Positions 44,973 through 53,726 of a stretch of 54,229 bases of DNA are shown piece after piece; the stretch's first letter is position 1; every line of letters starts with the position of its first letter. A program made the position numbers and the translations under genes. Below the pieces are notes generated by a model. That model worked only from the letters and a program-made list of their open reading frames with translations, made no database searches and was not told where the DNA came from. The stretch is from the NCBI GenBank assembly GCA_028689055.1, contig JAQTWZ010000012.1, positions 1 to 54,229 on the forward strand, read 5' to 3'. Origin of the DNA: Sulfurimonas sp. GTDB taxonomy: Bacteria; Campylobacterota; Campylobacteria; Campylobacterales; Sulfurimonadaceae.

Positions 44973-45812
44973 ATGATAGAAAGAGAACTTATCCATAGCT
45001 TGATGAAAAAATTTGAAGAGTTTTCAAATAAGACAGATGAAGGTATTGAATTTTGGTTGGCTAGAGATTTACAACATCTTTTGGGATATAAAGAGTGGCG
45101 TAATTTTCAAAATATTATCGCAAAAGCGAAAACTGCTTGTGAAATATCTGGGCAAAATATTTTAGACCATTTTGTTGACATTAACAAAATGGTCGAGATA
45201 GGTTCCGGTGCGCTAAAAGAAGTAGATGACATGATGCTCACTCGTTATGCTTGTTACCTCATAGCTCAAAATGGAGACAGTAAAAAAGAGCAGATAGCTT
45301 TTGCCCAAACATACTTTGCAATTCAAAGTAGAAAAGCTGAACTCATCGAGCAACGATTGCTCGAATATGAAAGAGTCCAAGCGAGACACAAACTTGCTCA
45401 AACTGAAAAAGAACTCTCAAAAGTCATCTATGAACAAACTGGGAAAAATGAAAACTTTGCACTTATAAGGAGCAAAGGAGACCAAGCACTTTTTAGCCGA
45501 ACAACTGCACAGATGAAAGAAAAGTGGAAAATCATCAACAAGCCTTTGGCTGATTTTATGCCTACCATTTTGCTCAAGGCAAAAGATTTTGCAACGGAGA
45601 TCACCATCTACAATGCAAAAGAAAAAAACATGAGTAGCGAGAGTGAAATTTCAAATGAACATATTACAAATAACAAGGCAGTGCGAGATACATTACTCTC
45701 TCGTGGCATCACTCCTGAAAATATAAAGCCTCAAGAAGATATAAAAAAAGTTGAGCGAAAACTCAAGGCTGAAAATAAAAAAGCTTTAGACGCAAAAGAT
45801 AGTTTAAAGTAG
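44973..45812 (+). CDS. dinD: DNA damage-inducible protein D (DinD)
   Basis: 279 residues from the ATG at 44973, preceded by GGAG. The frame is open to a TTG at 44955. It shows the BRO/DinD-type N-terminus EFWLARDLQHLLGYKEWRNF, then DMMLTRYACYLIAQNGDSKK, FAQTYFAIQSRKAELIEQRL, and the C-terminal DinD region with LIRSKGDQALFSR and KPLADFMPTI. In E. coli DinD inhibits RecA strand exchange. No LexA box was identified. It lies directly after the end of sbcC, transcribed towards it, in imported DNA. Confidence 0.88.
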   Translation: MIERELIHSLMKKFEEFSNKTDEGIEFWLARDLQHLLGYKEWRNFQNIIAKAKTACEISGQNILDHFVDINKMVEIGSGALKEVDDMMLTRYACYLIAQNGDSKKEQIAFAQTYFAIQSRKAELIEQRLLEYERVQARHKLAQTEKELSKVIYEQTGKNENFALIRSKGDQALFSRTTAQMKEKWKIINKPLADFMPTILLKAKDFATEITIYNAKEKNMSSESEISNEHITNNKAVRDTLLSRGITPENIKPQEDIKKVERKLKAENKKALDAKDSLK

Positions 45813-45866
45813 AAACTCTTCAGAGTAAACGCTTTTCTAAACAGTTGGAATTCGACGGGTTTAAAA

Positions 45867-48236
45867 CTAAAGCTCCACAACCCGCTCAAACATCTCCTTT
45901 ATCTCCATCTCGTGGCTTATCAGAAATATCTGTCGGTATTGCTCTTTTATGGTGTGGAAGGCTTCTAGTATCTCCATCCTTCTTGCTTCATCTTGACTTC
46001 CGAAGACTTCATCAAACGCTAAAAATCCTACACTTGTCGCACCGCTGAGTTCCGTGAGCGTTTTACTTATGGCGATGCGTAGGACTAGGTTTGCTAGGTC
46101 TATTTCTCCGCCGCTAAATCTTTCTATCGGGTATTTTTTGCCCTCGTCGTAGATGAAAAAGTCGAAGTCGTTGCTTACTTCGATGTGCTGGTATTTGCCT
46201 TTGGTTATTTGGGCGTACATCTCTGAAGCGATACTAGAGATGCGCGGTGCGACTTTTGCATTGAGGCGGGTTTTGAACTCCGCTAGGCTTGTTTTTATCT
46301 TGTCGTAGTCTATGAGATCGTCTTTTTTTGTTTGGACTTTTTTGAGCTGCGTTTCGTTGTTATCGACTGCGTTTTGGATGGTCTTTATCTCGCCGAGGAT
46401 CGTGGCGATTTGCACTTTGAGTTCGTTTATCTCTGTACTCTGCGCCTCTCTTGTTTTTGCTATTTCGAGTGCTTCAAGCTCTTTGGTTTTGTGCTGCGTT
46501 TCATCGTAATGCACCATCTCAAACGCAGCCTCTTTGCTCTGATGTGTTGTGCCCAGTTCTGCGATTTTTTTGCTAAGCGTTTCAAGTTCAGATTTAAGAG
46601 CAGGGCTGCGTTTGAGTTCCGTCTCCAGACTCAGAGCGTGTTTGTATTTTGGTTCGAGTGCGGCGAAAGAGTTTTGCAGTTCTTTGTGTTGCTCTGCATC
46701 ATAGCTGCAGTGTTCAAGCGCTTGCAGTTCTGTTTTGTTTTGCAGACCTTTTTGCTCTACTATTTTGAAATACTCCTGCGCTTTTACGAGGTCTTTCATC
46801 TTGCTTTGGACTATGTTGAGATTTTTACTCAGCTCCACAAACTCTTTGTCTTTGAGTTTCTTCTGCGTTTCATACTCGGCTTTTTGCGTTTGGATGTTCA
46901 TGAGCTGTTTTTTGTATTCGTCTATTTTGACTTGGTGCGTGTCGTTGACTATGCCCACAAGAGCGCGCATGACATTGTCGTACTCTTCTAGCAGCGGTCT
47001 GGTGCAGGTAGGGCACGCAGACTCACTGCCGAGCTCTTTTAGTTTTTCTATCTTTTTATTTGTAAGTTCTATCTGCTTTTGTTCGCCCGCTATTTCGGCC
47101 AAAAGTTCGCGTTCTATGGTGTGTCTGTTTTTGATATTTTCATCAAATCCCGCAAGTGTGAACTCCAGATTTTTGAGGTTAAACGCAAGTTCCTCATGCG
47201 CTTCGCACTCTTTTTCAAGCGTCGTGATATCGGCTTTGCTTTTTGTATATTGTTCTCTGAGATTTGCCTGCTCTTTGAGAATGCCTTCTTTTTTGAGCTG
47301 GATTTCCTTGCGTTTTTCCTCTTCTTTGAGCGCTGTTTGAAGTTTTGCGTATGTCTCTTTGATATCGCCAAGTTTTGTGAGTTCGTGCTCTTTTTTTTCT
47401 AGCTCATGGAGCTCATGTACCAGCTTAGTTTGATTTGTACTTTGCGCTGTGATGGAGTTTTTGAGTAGTGCTATCTCACTTTGGAGTTTTTGTTTTTCTT
47501 CTTTGGTCTTTGCAAAAGCCTCAAGCTGCGTTTTACTTTCTAGCTCTTTGACTCGCGTTTGGTTTAACGCTATAGTTTTTAGCTCTGTCTCTTTCATGAG
47601 CGCTGCGTTTTGCGCCTCTTTTTCTTTGACTGCGTTTTTATGATGTGTGAGCTCTTCTTCGCCGAGCAATACTTCGGCAAACGCAGCTATCTCGCGTTTG
47701 AGTTCACGGCTTTTTTCTATGAGAATATTTTCTATAAAGTCGATTTTTTCCAGTCCCAAAAGCTTGCGAATCATCTTTTTTCTATCTTCATTTTTGAGTG
47801 TGCTCAGACTTGAGAGTTCTTTTTGAGAGGCAAAAAGCGTGTGCATAAAAGCATCTTTACTCATCTTTGTGAGTTTGATGATAGCGGCGGTGACCTCTTT
47901 TGCGCCCGTAGTAGTGAGCTCTGCGTTTTTGTAGAGTTTGGCGTTTGCGCTGAGTGCTTTGCCGCGAAACTCACGCACGACTTTGTACTCCAAGCCCTCA
48001 AACTCAAAGTCGAGTTCTACGACTACGGCATCTTTTGGAGTTGCGTTTGCGTTTTTGATGAGCTCTTTGTTGCCTCTGTTTTTTGCTTCACCGTAGAGCG
48101 CAAAAAGTATCGCTTCAAAAAGAGTCGATTTGCCGCTGCCGTTTTTGCCGATGATACCGATGAGTCCTTCGCCGAACTCTATCTCGTAAGCGGTGTATTT
48201 TTTGAAGTTTTCAAGGTGGAGTTTAGAGAGTATCAT
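45867..48236 (-). CDS. sbcC: Exonuclease SbcC (Rad50-like ATPase subunit)
   Basis: SMC-like ATPase that works with SbcD in processing DNA ends and hairpins. It has 789 residues, shorter than the 1048 of E. coli but normal for this phylum. Walker A is GIIGKNGSGKST near 29-40, two long coiled-coil arms meet at the zinc hook ACPTC (about 411), the ABC signature is RFSGGEIDLANL, and Walker B is FLAFDEVFGSQDEARR. TAAGGA precedes the ATG, supplied by the end of the HNH gene. The octamer AAACGCAG or its complement occurs more than ten times, unlike in the two genes upstream. Confidence 0.95.
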   Translation of the reverse strand: MILSKLHLENFKKYTAYEIEFGEGLIGIIGKNGSGKSTLFEAILFALYGEAKNRGNKELIKNANATPKDAVVVELDFEFEGLEYKVVREFRGKALSANAKLYKNAELTTTGAKEVTAAIIKLTKMSKDAFMHTLFASQKELSSLSTLKNEDRKKMIRKLLGLEKIDFIENILIEKSRELKREIAAFAEVLLGEEELTHHKNAVKEKEAQNAALMKETELKTIALNQTRVKELESKTQLEAFAKTKEEKQKLQSEIALLKNSITAQSTNQTKLVHELHELEKKEHELTKLGDIKETYAKLQTALKEEEKRKEIQLKKEGILKEQANLREQYTKSKADITTLEKECEAHEELAFNLKNLEFTLAGFDENIKNRHTIERELLAEIAGEQKQIELTNKKIEKLKELGSESACPTCTRPLLEEYDNVMRALVGIVNDTHQVKIDEYKKQLMNIQTQKAEYETQKKLKDKEFVELSKNLNIVQSKMKDLVKAQEYFKIVEQKGLQNKTELQALEHCSYDAEQHKELQNSFAALEPKYKHALSLETELKRSPALKSELETLSKKIAELGTTHQSKEAAFEMVHYDETQHKTKELEALEIAKTREAQSTEINELKVQIATILGEIKTIQNAVDNNETQLKKVQTKKDDLIDYDKIKTSLAEFKTRLNAKVAPRISSIASEMYAQITKGKYQHIEVSNDFDFFIYDEGKKYPIERFSGGEIDLANLVLRIAISKTLTELSGATSVGFLAFDEVFGSQDEARRMEILEAFHTIKEQYRQIFLISHEMEIKEMFERVVEL

Positions 48237-48240
48237 CGCT
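48232..48240 (-). repeat. 9 bp direct repeat at the sbcC-side edge of the cassette
   Basis: AGCGATGAT on the minus strand includes the sbcC start codon. The identical 9 bases occur at 52427-52435, where they include the start codon of the ATPase gene and the end of sbcD. The two copies enclose the ATPase-HNH cassette. Confidence 0.65.
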
Positions 48241-48247
48241 TATTTCC

Positions 48248-49354
48248 TTACACATAAATATCCCTTTTTAATTTTGTAAAAGGCTCTTCTTGCAGTTCAC
48301 CTTCAAAAATTTCTTTGCCAAATAAATCTTTTTCTATTTCTTTTTTTGATTTGCCTACTATCTTTGAAATTTCATCAATTCTTGAATTACTATAATCCTG
48401 CTTTTTATTTAAAAGTTCCAAGATTATATTTTTATGGTACCTGTATCTATCATTCAGTTTAAATATCTTTATATAATCATCAAATAAATTTTCATTATCT
48501 TTTAATAATACATCTATATCATCTATTGATTTAACGGTTAAATCAGTTACAGCGCTAGAAAACAAAAGTTTAAATTTTACTTTTTCGTCAAAATGAAATC
48601 CTGAGTGTGTTGGGCTTTTGTAATGTTCTAAACTATTATTTGTGAACTGCTCTGATTTTTTAAATTTTGAGTTGCAAGAGTAGCACGATGGGACAAAGTT
48701 AAATAGTGAAAGAGCCACTATTGGATTTGTTGCTTTATCTATTACATGGTCAAGTGTAAAATGATTTTTTTGAATATACTGAGGATAACTTTGATTGTTT
48801 ATTGTTTCAATTATTTCATCTAAATTTTGAATTTTCTTTGAGTTAAGTTTCTGTTGAAAATCATCTACAGATATATAAGGTCTTATTGCATCAATTTTTT
48901 TAAAAGTAGCCTCACCAACATTTGAGATTTTGGTAAATATTTCTTGATTTGCATTGTTGATAAAATCCAACTTATTGGGATAGTTATCACTTACAAAAGC
49001 ATTAATGTAGTCAATATTGCAATAATAACAAGTTGAAAGTTTCATTTCACTTTTGTATTTCATAAAAAAATTTGCTATTTGAGGTTGATATTTATCATAA
49101 TCAAATATCTTTTTCAATTTATAAAGTTTTATCTTATTTTTAATATCAGAAATAGGATAAGCAATCTTTAACGATTTGTCTAGTAAAAAATTAAAATCTC
49201 CTTTCAATATATCCTGAACTGTAAAATTACAATTTTGCAAGTTATAAGTAGTTTTATAAGTGTTCCAATCTTGTTCTAATTGAACTAAATCGAAAATAGC
49301 TAAATACTCATTAACAAAATCAGATGAGCTGTGAGGATATTTAATTTGTATCAT
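48248..49354 (-). CDS. HNH endonuclease of the cassette inside sbcDC
   Basis: A 368 residue protein. CYYC at 109-112 and CYSCNSKFKKSEQF (C224, C227) are two zinc-binding pairs that frame HFTLDHVIDK (D202, H203), which gives an HNH/McrA-type nuclease core with N228. The layout resembles PtuB-like nucleases of Septu and some retrons, but those are usually shorter and this N-terminal 100 residue part is not recognised. It starts in the stop codon of the ATPase gene (TAATG) with GAGGAA upstream. sbcC follows after 11 bases. The gene is AT-rich and lacks the host octamer. An antiphage role is inferred. Confidence 0.8.
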   Translation of the reverse strand: MIQIKYPHSSSDFVNEYLAIFDLVQLEQDWNTYKTTYNLQNCNFTVQDILKGDFNFLLDKSLKIAYPISDIKNKIKLYKLKKIFDYDKYQPQIANFFMKYKSEMKLSTCYYCNIDYINAFVSDNYPNKLDFINNANQEIFTKISNVGEATFKKIDAIRPYISVDDFQQKLNSKKIQNLDEIIETINNQSYPQYIQKNHFTLDHVIDKATNPIVALSLFNFVPSCYSCNSKFKKSEQFTNNSLEHYKSPTHSGFHFDEKVKFKLLFSSAVTDLTVKSIDDIDVLLKDNENLFDDYIKIFKLNDRYRYHKNIILELLNKKQDYSNSRIDEISKIVGKSKKEIEKDLFGKEIFEGELQEEPFTKLKRDIYV

Positions 49355-52300
49355 TAGGATTCCTCTTCTAATTTCGCTAGCTCATCCCTTAAAGCCTTTA
49401 TTCGTTGAGTTCTGAAGTCATTTTCAACTAATTTGTTTTCAATCTCATCAATGTGATTTTGAATAATATTTGATATATATTTCTCACCTATACTATTCTG
49501 AATAAAATGGAATCGTTGCTTCTTCTCTTGATACTTTTCTTGTAAACTTAATATTTTAGTTTTATCTGTCCGTATGACTGCATCATAAAAGTTTACAATT
49601 TCTTTTATTGTTTCTAATGCAAACTCACCTATGGAATTTTGCATAAAAAATCCATTTATTAGGAGCTCATGAATATTTGCACCAAAGGTTTTAACACCTT
49701 CTACGGAAAGACTTTTTGCATTAATGCTATCATTTTTTTTATCTAAAAAAAGTATCTTAGTATCAGGAATATCAGAGAGTATAAAAGGCGAATGAGTTAC
49801 AAATAAAATATTAATCGCTAATATTTTATTTGTATCAGCTTTAGATATAGCATGTCTAAGATGTTTTAAATACTGTCTTTGAAGTTCAGGATGAAAATAT
49901 AACTCTATCTCATCTAAAATAATATTGACATAACCATATTTTGTTGATTTTTCATCTACTGAGTTAATATTATTTAAATGATATAAAATTGAATTTACTG
50001 AGTATATTTTTTGTTTTTCACCAGAGCTTAAAGTATTGAAATTTATATTATTCTCAAGGATAATTTCCACATCAAAAAAAGCTGGTGCTATTAGCTCGTT
50101 AGTTGTTAGTTCTTCTGCGGTATGTTTTTCTTTAAACTCTTCAATTCTTTTTGATAATTCTTCTATATTGAACTGCTGTTCGGTTTCAACTTTTTGGATT
50201 AATGTATCAAATCTCAAAAAATATAGAGCTTGTTTAAGTTTATAGCATATATGACTTTTGTCTTCATAAATTTCATTTACACATGCTTGAAGATTTTGAA
50301 ATGTAGATGTTTGAGTATTAAAATAGTCTTGATATTTCTCATATCGAATAACGATGCTAACCAATTTTTTCAATACATAAAGATGAACTTTATCTTCAAA
50401 TGTATATGAACTAAAATTATCATTTCGAAAATGTTTTGTTGGTAATACGCGTACTCCAAATTTTTCATATAATAGACGAAGAGTATCAATATAGCTATGT
50501 TCAAATGCACCAAATGTTATCATGATTTTATTTTCTTCGTCTCTATAAATATGTTTAAGAAGTATTTGTTTGATTTCATCTGTTTTATAAAATATTTTAT
50601 TTAGATTAAAAGTAAATTTTAAAGCTTCTGCTCTATAAAATTCTGTTAATTGCCTAGGGCTGTTTTTAATGTCATCTAAGTCTTCTTTTAATAGTAAATT
50701 ACTCAATAATCTTCGTTTGATTAGCTCTTCTTGTCTGTTAACATCTATGTTTCCATCTTTTCTATACGGTTCAATGACTATGGGGGTTTTGTAGCTATCA
50801 TTTTTATGAAATAGACTATGAATCCAATCACCAAGAGTTAATTTGTTAAATGAGTGTTGTGAATAATTTACGGCTATGGTGTAACAAAACTCTCTGATGT
50901 CATATGAGCTTGTACAATCTATGTATTGATTGTTTTTTTCATCATATTTAAAAACTTCCAATAATTGATTATTTAAATGTATTTTATAAATATATTGACT
51001 TCGATAAATCAATTCAATATTTAAATTTTTTATTGGATTGAGATTAGGATTTAGATTTTGAAGATGTGACATATCGTGTATCAATGCAAATATCAACTCA
51101 ACTATAGTACTTTTCCCTGTACCATTTTTTCCAACAATAGCATTTATATTCAAATTGACATTGGTTAAATTAAATAAAGATATATTTTTATTTTCATCAA
51201 TAAAAATTTTGTCATCTTTTATACTATAAGCATGGTCAAAAATATAGTATTCATTTTCTGTAAGAGTTTTTACATAATCTGGGCTACATCCCTTATGAGC
51301 TTTTATTGCAATAAGTTTAAAGTCATTAGAACTTGAAATTATGGTCTCTGAACTATCACTCTCAGCTATTCCTAAATATACATCCAACTCATCTTTTTCG
51401 TAATAACTAAGCTTTTCAAGCTTATTATCATCATACGCAACGAGAACTAAGCTGATATAGAGTTTTGTGTTTTGTTTTGTGAGCAAACCCTTATATTCAC
51501 TATATGTTTGAGGATAATTAGTTAGTTTACTATACTTGTTTAAAAATACTTCCGTATTTTTATCAAGCGATAAAAAGTTTTTGGCATCTATCCAAAATAA
51601 AAATATAGTAAACGAAGCTATATCAAGACCATGCCAGTTTTGAAGTAAGTTGAAATCTATCTTTGCAGATTGTGAGTTTTTGAATACATCATTAAACATA
51701 TTCCAAATTTCGTTTTGAGCGTCTTTGTTTCTAGCCCCAATTATTTGAGTGATGACTGGAGCTGGACATCCATTGAAATCAATCTCAGGATAATCTTCTT
51801 TGAAGGAAGTATCTAGAAGTCGAAACAATATATTAATTCTTTTAATTCTGTTGTCATTTTTCAGTTTATTGCTGTTGATGCTAGCAAAAATATGTATAGG
51901 GTCTAAACTTTTTATTGTTTCAAAATTATTAATCCATTGGTTGTATTCTACAAATTCTTTATCAGCTTGGAGTTTTGAATATAATAATTCACCTTTCGTT
52001 GTATATTGGGTAAATAGGGTGTTGATATTGTTGAGATAACTTGATAATTTTTTATATACGAAATGCCATTTTGGAGTGTAATGATATTCCATGCGTTCAT
52101 ATTGATTATCTTGAAATTTTAAAAGAGTATCGAATTCTATAGTCATGCTGTCGTAACTAAAACCATCGTTTGGAGTAGAAGCTTCATAGGAACCCGTTGG
52201 ATATTGCTCCTTTAAGATTTGTAAAACATCTTCATTATCTGTATAAATATTACCTTTATAATAATAGAGAATAAAATGCGTGCTTAATTGTGTCGCTATC

Positions 52301-52431
52301 CGCTGTGCCAAATCTTTAAGTCGTAAACCTCTACCTTCATATTCTGCTATAGTGTAGTGTTCAGTATTTTTAATGGTACCACTTGCTCTCATACCAATAT
52401 TAACGAATTGGTTTTTATTAATATTAATCAT
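49354..52431 (-). CDS. Large ABC/AAA-type ATPase of the cassette inside sbcDC
   Basis: A 1025 residue protein. The P-loop IVGKNGTGKST lies at 432-442, unusually far from the N-terminus. The ABC signature LSSGEKQ is at 801-807, Walker B IILDEIELYFHPEL at 837-850 and the His switch VTHSPFILSD around 878-887. Residues 1-415 have no recognised domain and could be the sensor. The insert between P-loop and signature is long and helical, and the C-terminus (950-1025) is coiled-coil. The head is like RecF/OLD/PtuA-type defence ATPases. AGGAGGTGA, inside the end of sbcD, precedes the ATG. The partner is the HNH protein. Confidence 0.82.
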   Translation of the reverse strand: MININKNQFVNIGMRASGTIKNTEHYTIAEYEGRGLRLKDLAQRIATQLSTHFILYYYKGNIYTDNEDVLQILKEQYPTGSYEASTPNDGFSYDSMTIEFDTLLKFQDNQYERMEYHYTPKWHFVYKKLSSYLNNINTLFTQYTTKGELLYSKLQADKEFVEYNQWINNFETIKSLDPIHIFASINSNKLKNDNRIKRINILFRLLDTSFKEDYPEIDFNGCPAPVITQIIGARNKDAQNEIWNMFNDVFKNSQSAKIDFNLLQNWHGLDIASFTIFLFWIDAKNFLSLDKNTEVFLNKYSKLTNYPQTYSEYKGLLTKQNTKLYISLVLVAYDDNKLEKLSYYEKDELDVYLGIAESDSSETIISSSNDFKLIAIKAHKGCSPDYVKTLTENEYYIFDHAYSIKDDKIFIDENKNISLFNLTNVNLNINAIVGKNGTGKSTIVELIFALIHDMSHLQNLNPNLNPIKNLNIELIYRSQYIYKIHLNNQLLEVFKYDEKNNQYIDCTSSYDIREFCYTIAVNYSQHSFNKLTLGDWIHSLFHKNDSYKTPIVIEPYRKDGNIDVNRQEELIKRRLLSNLLLKEDLDDIKNSPRQLTEFYRAEALKFTFNLNKIFYKTDEIKQILLKHIYRDEENKIMITFGAFEHSYIDTLRLLYEKFGVRVLPTKHFRNDNFSSYTFEDKVHLYVLKKLVSIVIRYEKYQDYFNTQTSTFQNLQACVNEIYEDKSHICYKLKQALYFLRFDTLIQKVETEQQFNIEELSKRIEEFKEKHTAEELTTNELIAPAFFDVEIILENNINFNTLSSGEKQKIYSVNSILYHLNNINSVDEKSTKYGYVNIILDEIELYFHPELQRQYLKHLRHAISKADTNKILAINILFVTHSPFILSDIPDTKILFLDKKNDSINAKSLSVEGVKTFGANIHELLINGFFMQNSIGEFALETIKEIVNFYDAVIRTDKTKILSLQEKYQEKKQRFHFIQNSIGEKYISNIIQNHIDEIENKLVENDFRTQRIKALRDELAKLEEES

Positions 52432-53566
52432 CGCTCACCTCCTCATACGCGCTAAAGAGCTCTTGTATCTTGCCCTTGAGGCGCTCGTACTCTTTGGCAT
52501 CTGCATCTTCTTTGATGTGTTCAAGAAAATGATTTTCCAGCGACAAAACCTCTATATCATCGACTATACCTGCGTTTTGGCTGCGTTTAAACTCGCGTTT
52601 GACACTCACAAACATTGCTTCGGGGAAGAGTTTTTTTATCTCTGCGTTTTGGATATCTATGGATTGCAGGGCGGTGAGATTTGTGAGTTTTACTTCGACT
52701 ATTGCGTTTGCTGTATCACTTGTATCTACATTTGAGGCTGCGTTTTCATACGCTTCGCAGTCTATCTCTCTTTGGAGGATAGGGCGGATTTGTATCTCTT
52801 TGTACTCTACATGAGCGGCATCAAAAAGTGAAGGCGTTTTTGCGTTTGCACCATCAAGCGTGACGAGGATGAAGCCTTTGGAGTTGCGTTTGTCGCCCAG
52901 ACTTGTACGCTCGGTAGAGCCGCTGTAATAGACATTTTCATGTTTGCCCACCGCGCCAAATCCGTGCCAATGACCCAAAGCCACATAGTCCATCATCTTG
53001 AAGATATACTCTTTTTCACTCGGATAGACCCACTCGCCAAACTCCTGCATCAGGTACCACGCTCCGACTGAGCAGTGCATCATCATGATATTTTTTTTGC
53101 TTTTATGGACATTTTCTTCACACAGTTCTATCTGTGAGAGCGCCTGCGTTTCGTCGTTCATGTGCGGCAGAGTGTGGAAGATGACATCAGCAAACTCTAT
53201 CATTTTGTACGTTTGATCGTAGGAGAGATAGATATTCTCAAACCCTTCAAATATCTTCAAAATCGGAGCGCTCATGTTGGTTCTGGGAGTAGAATGGTTG
53301 CCTGCGATGAGGATAAAAGGGATGTTCAAAGAGTTGATGATCCCAAACTGCTCCAGCGCAAAAGCGATGGCACGGTTGGATGGACTTGCACGGTGAAAAA
53401 GGTCGCCCGTGTGGATGATATAGTCAGGTCGTATCTCTTGTATCTGCGTCACAACCTGAGCAAACGCATCATAAAAATCCGCCTCTCTTTGGTTGATATT
53501 TTCTGCGTTTAGAACCTCTAAGTCGTTGTATCCTAAGTGCGTATCGCTAAAGTGGAGTATTTTCAC
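52424..53566 (-). CDS. sbcD: Exonuclease SbcD (Mre11-like nuclease subunit)
   Basis: Metal-dependent phosphodiesterase subunit of SbcCD. The 380 residues have the Mre11 motifs HFSDTHLGYND, HTGDLFHRASPSNRA, LIAGNHSTPRT, MMHCSVGAW and GHWHGFG, then the capping and SbcC-binding region. The start is GTG at 53566, with AGGAGCTCAT directly upstream. Its stop lies 8 bases inside the ATPase gene. If the foreign cassette is removed at the 9 bp repeat, the frame would continue to S-D-D-T-L and a TAA inside sbcC, giving a normal short sbcD/sbcC overlap. The octamer CTGCGTTT or its complement is frequent. Confidence 0.95.
   Translation of the reverse strand: MKILHFSDTHLGYNDLEVLNAENINQREADFYDAFAQVVTQIQEIRPDYIIHTGDLFHRASPSNRAIAFALEQFGIINSLNIPFILIAGNHSTPRTNMSAPILKIFEGFENIYLSYDQTYKMIEFADVIFHTLPHMNDETQALSQIELCEENVHKSKKNIMMMHCSVGAWYLMQEFGEWVYPSEKEYIFKMMDYVALGHWHGFGAVGKHENVYYSGSTERTSLGDKRNSKGFILVTLDGANAKTPSLFDAAHVEYKEIQIRPILQREIDCEAYENAASNVDTSDTANAIVEVKLTNLTALQSIDIQNAEIKKLFPEAMFVSVKREFKRSQNAGIVDDIEVLSLENHFLEHIKEDADAKEYERLKGKIQELFSAYEEVSDD
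52427..52435 (-). repeat. 9 bp direct repeat at the sbcD-side edge of the cassette
   Basis: AGCGATGAT on the minus strand, identical to 48232-48240. It marks the other edge of the ATPase-HNH insertion. Confidence 0.65.
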
Positions 53567-53677
53567 ATGAGCTCCTGAATGTTTTGACTATTTTATCCAA
53601 AAACACTCAAAATAGACTTTCTTTAAAACAAGGATAAATAAATTTTTGAAAAAGAAATATTTTTACAATCCATGCAT

Positions 53678-53683
53678 TATAAT
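53678..53683 (+). promoter_or_regulatory. Predicted -10 box of the biotin carboxylase gene
   Basis: TATAAT 44 bases before the ATG at 53727, in a 160 base divergent gap with sbcD. The upstream stretch has the AT periodicity usual for this phylum in place of a clear -35 box. Confidence 0.5.
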
Positions 53684-53726
53684 GCCGAATTCTATTGATG
53701 TTGCATTTAAAAACAAGGGTGTGCGT

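Noticed and set aside
46312-47340. Long plus-strand open frames inside sbcC (up to 219 codons)
   Set aside because: They are antisense to a well supported gene, are rich in Phe, Leu and Cys as expected from reading a Lys/Glu-rich coiled-coil gene backwards, and have no family match.
48248-52431. Calling the cassette canonical Septu (PtuA-PtuB)
   Set aside because: The ATPase has twice the usual length and a P-loop at residue 432, and the HNH protein is longer than PtuB. The similarity is in the general parts only.
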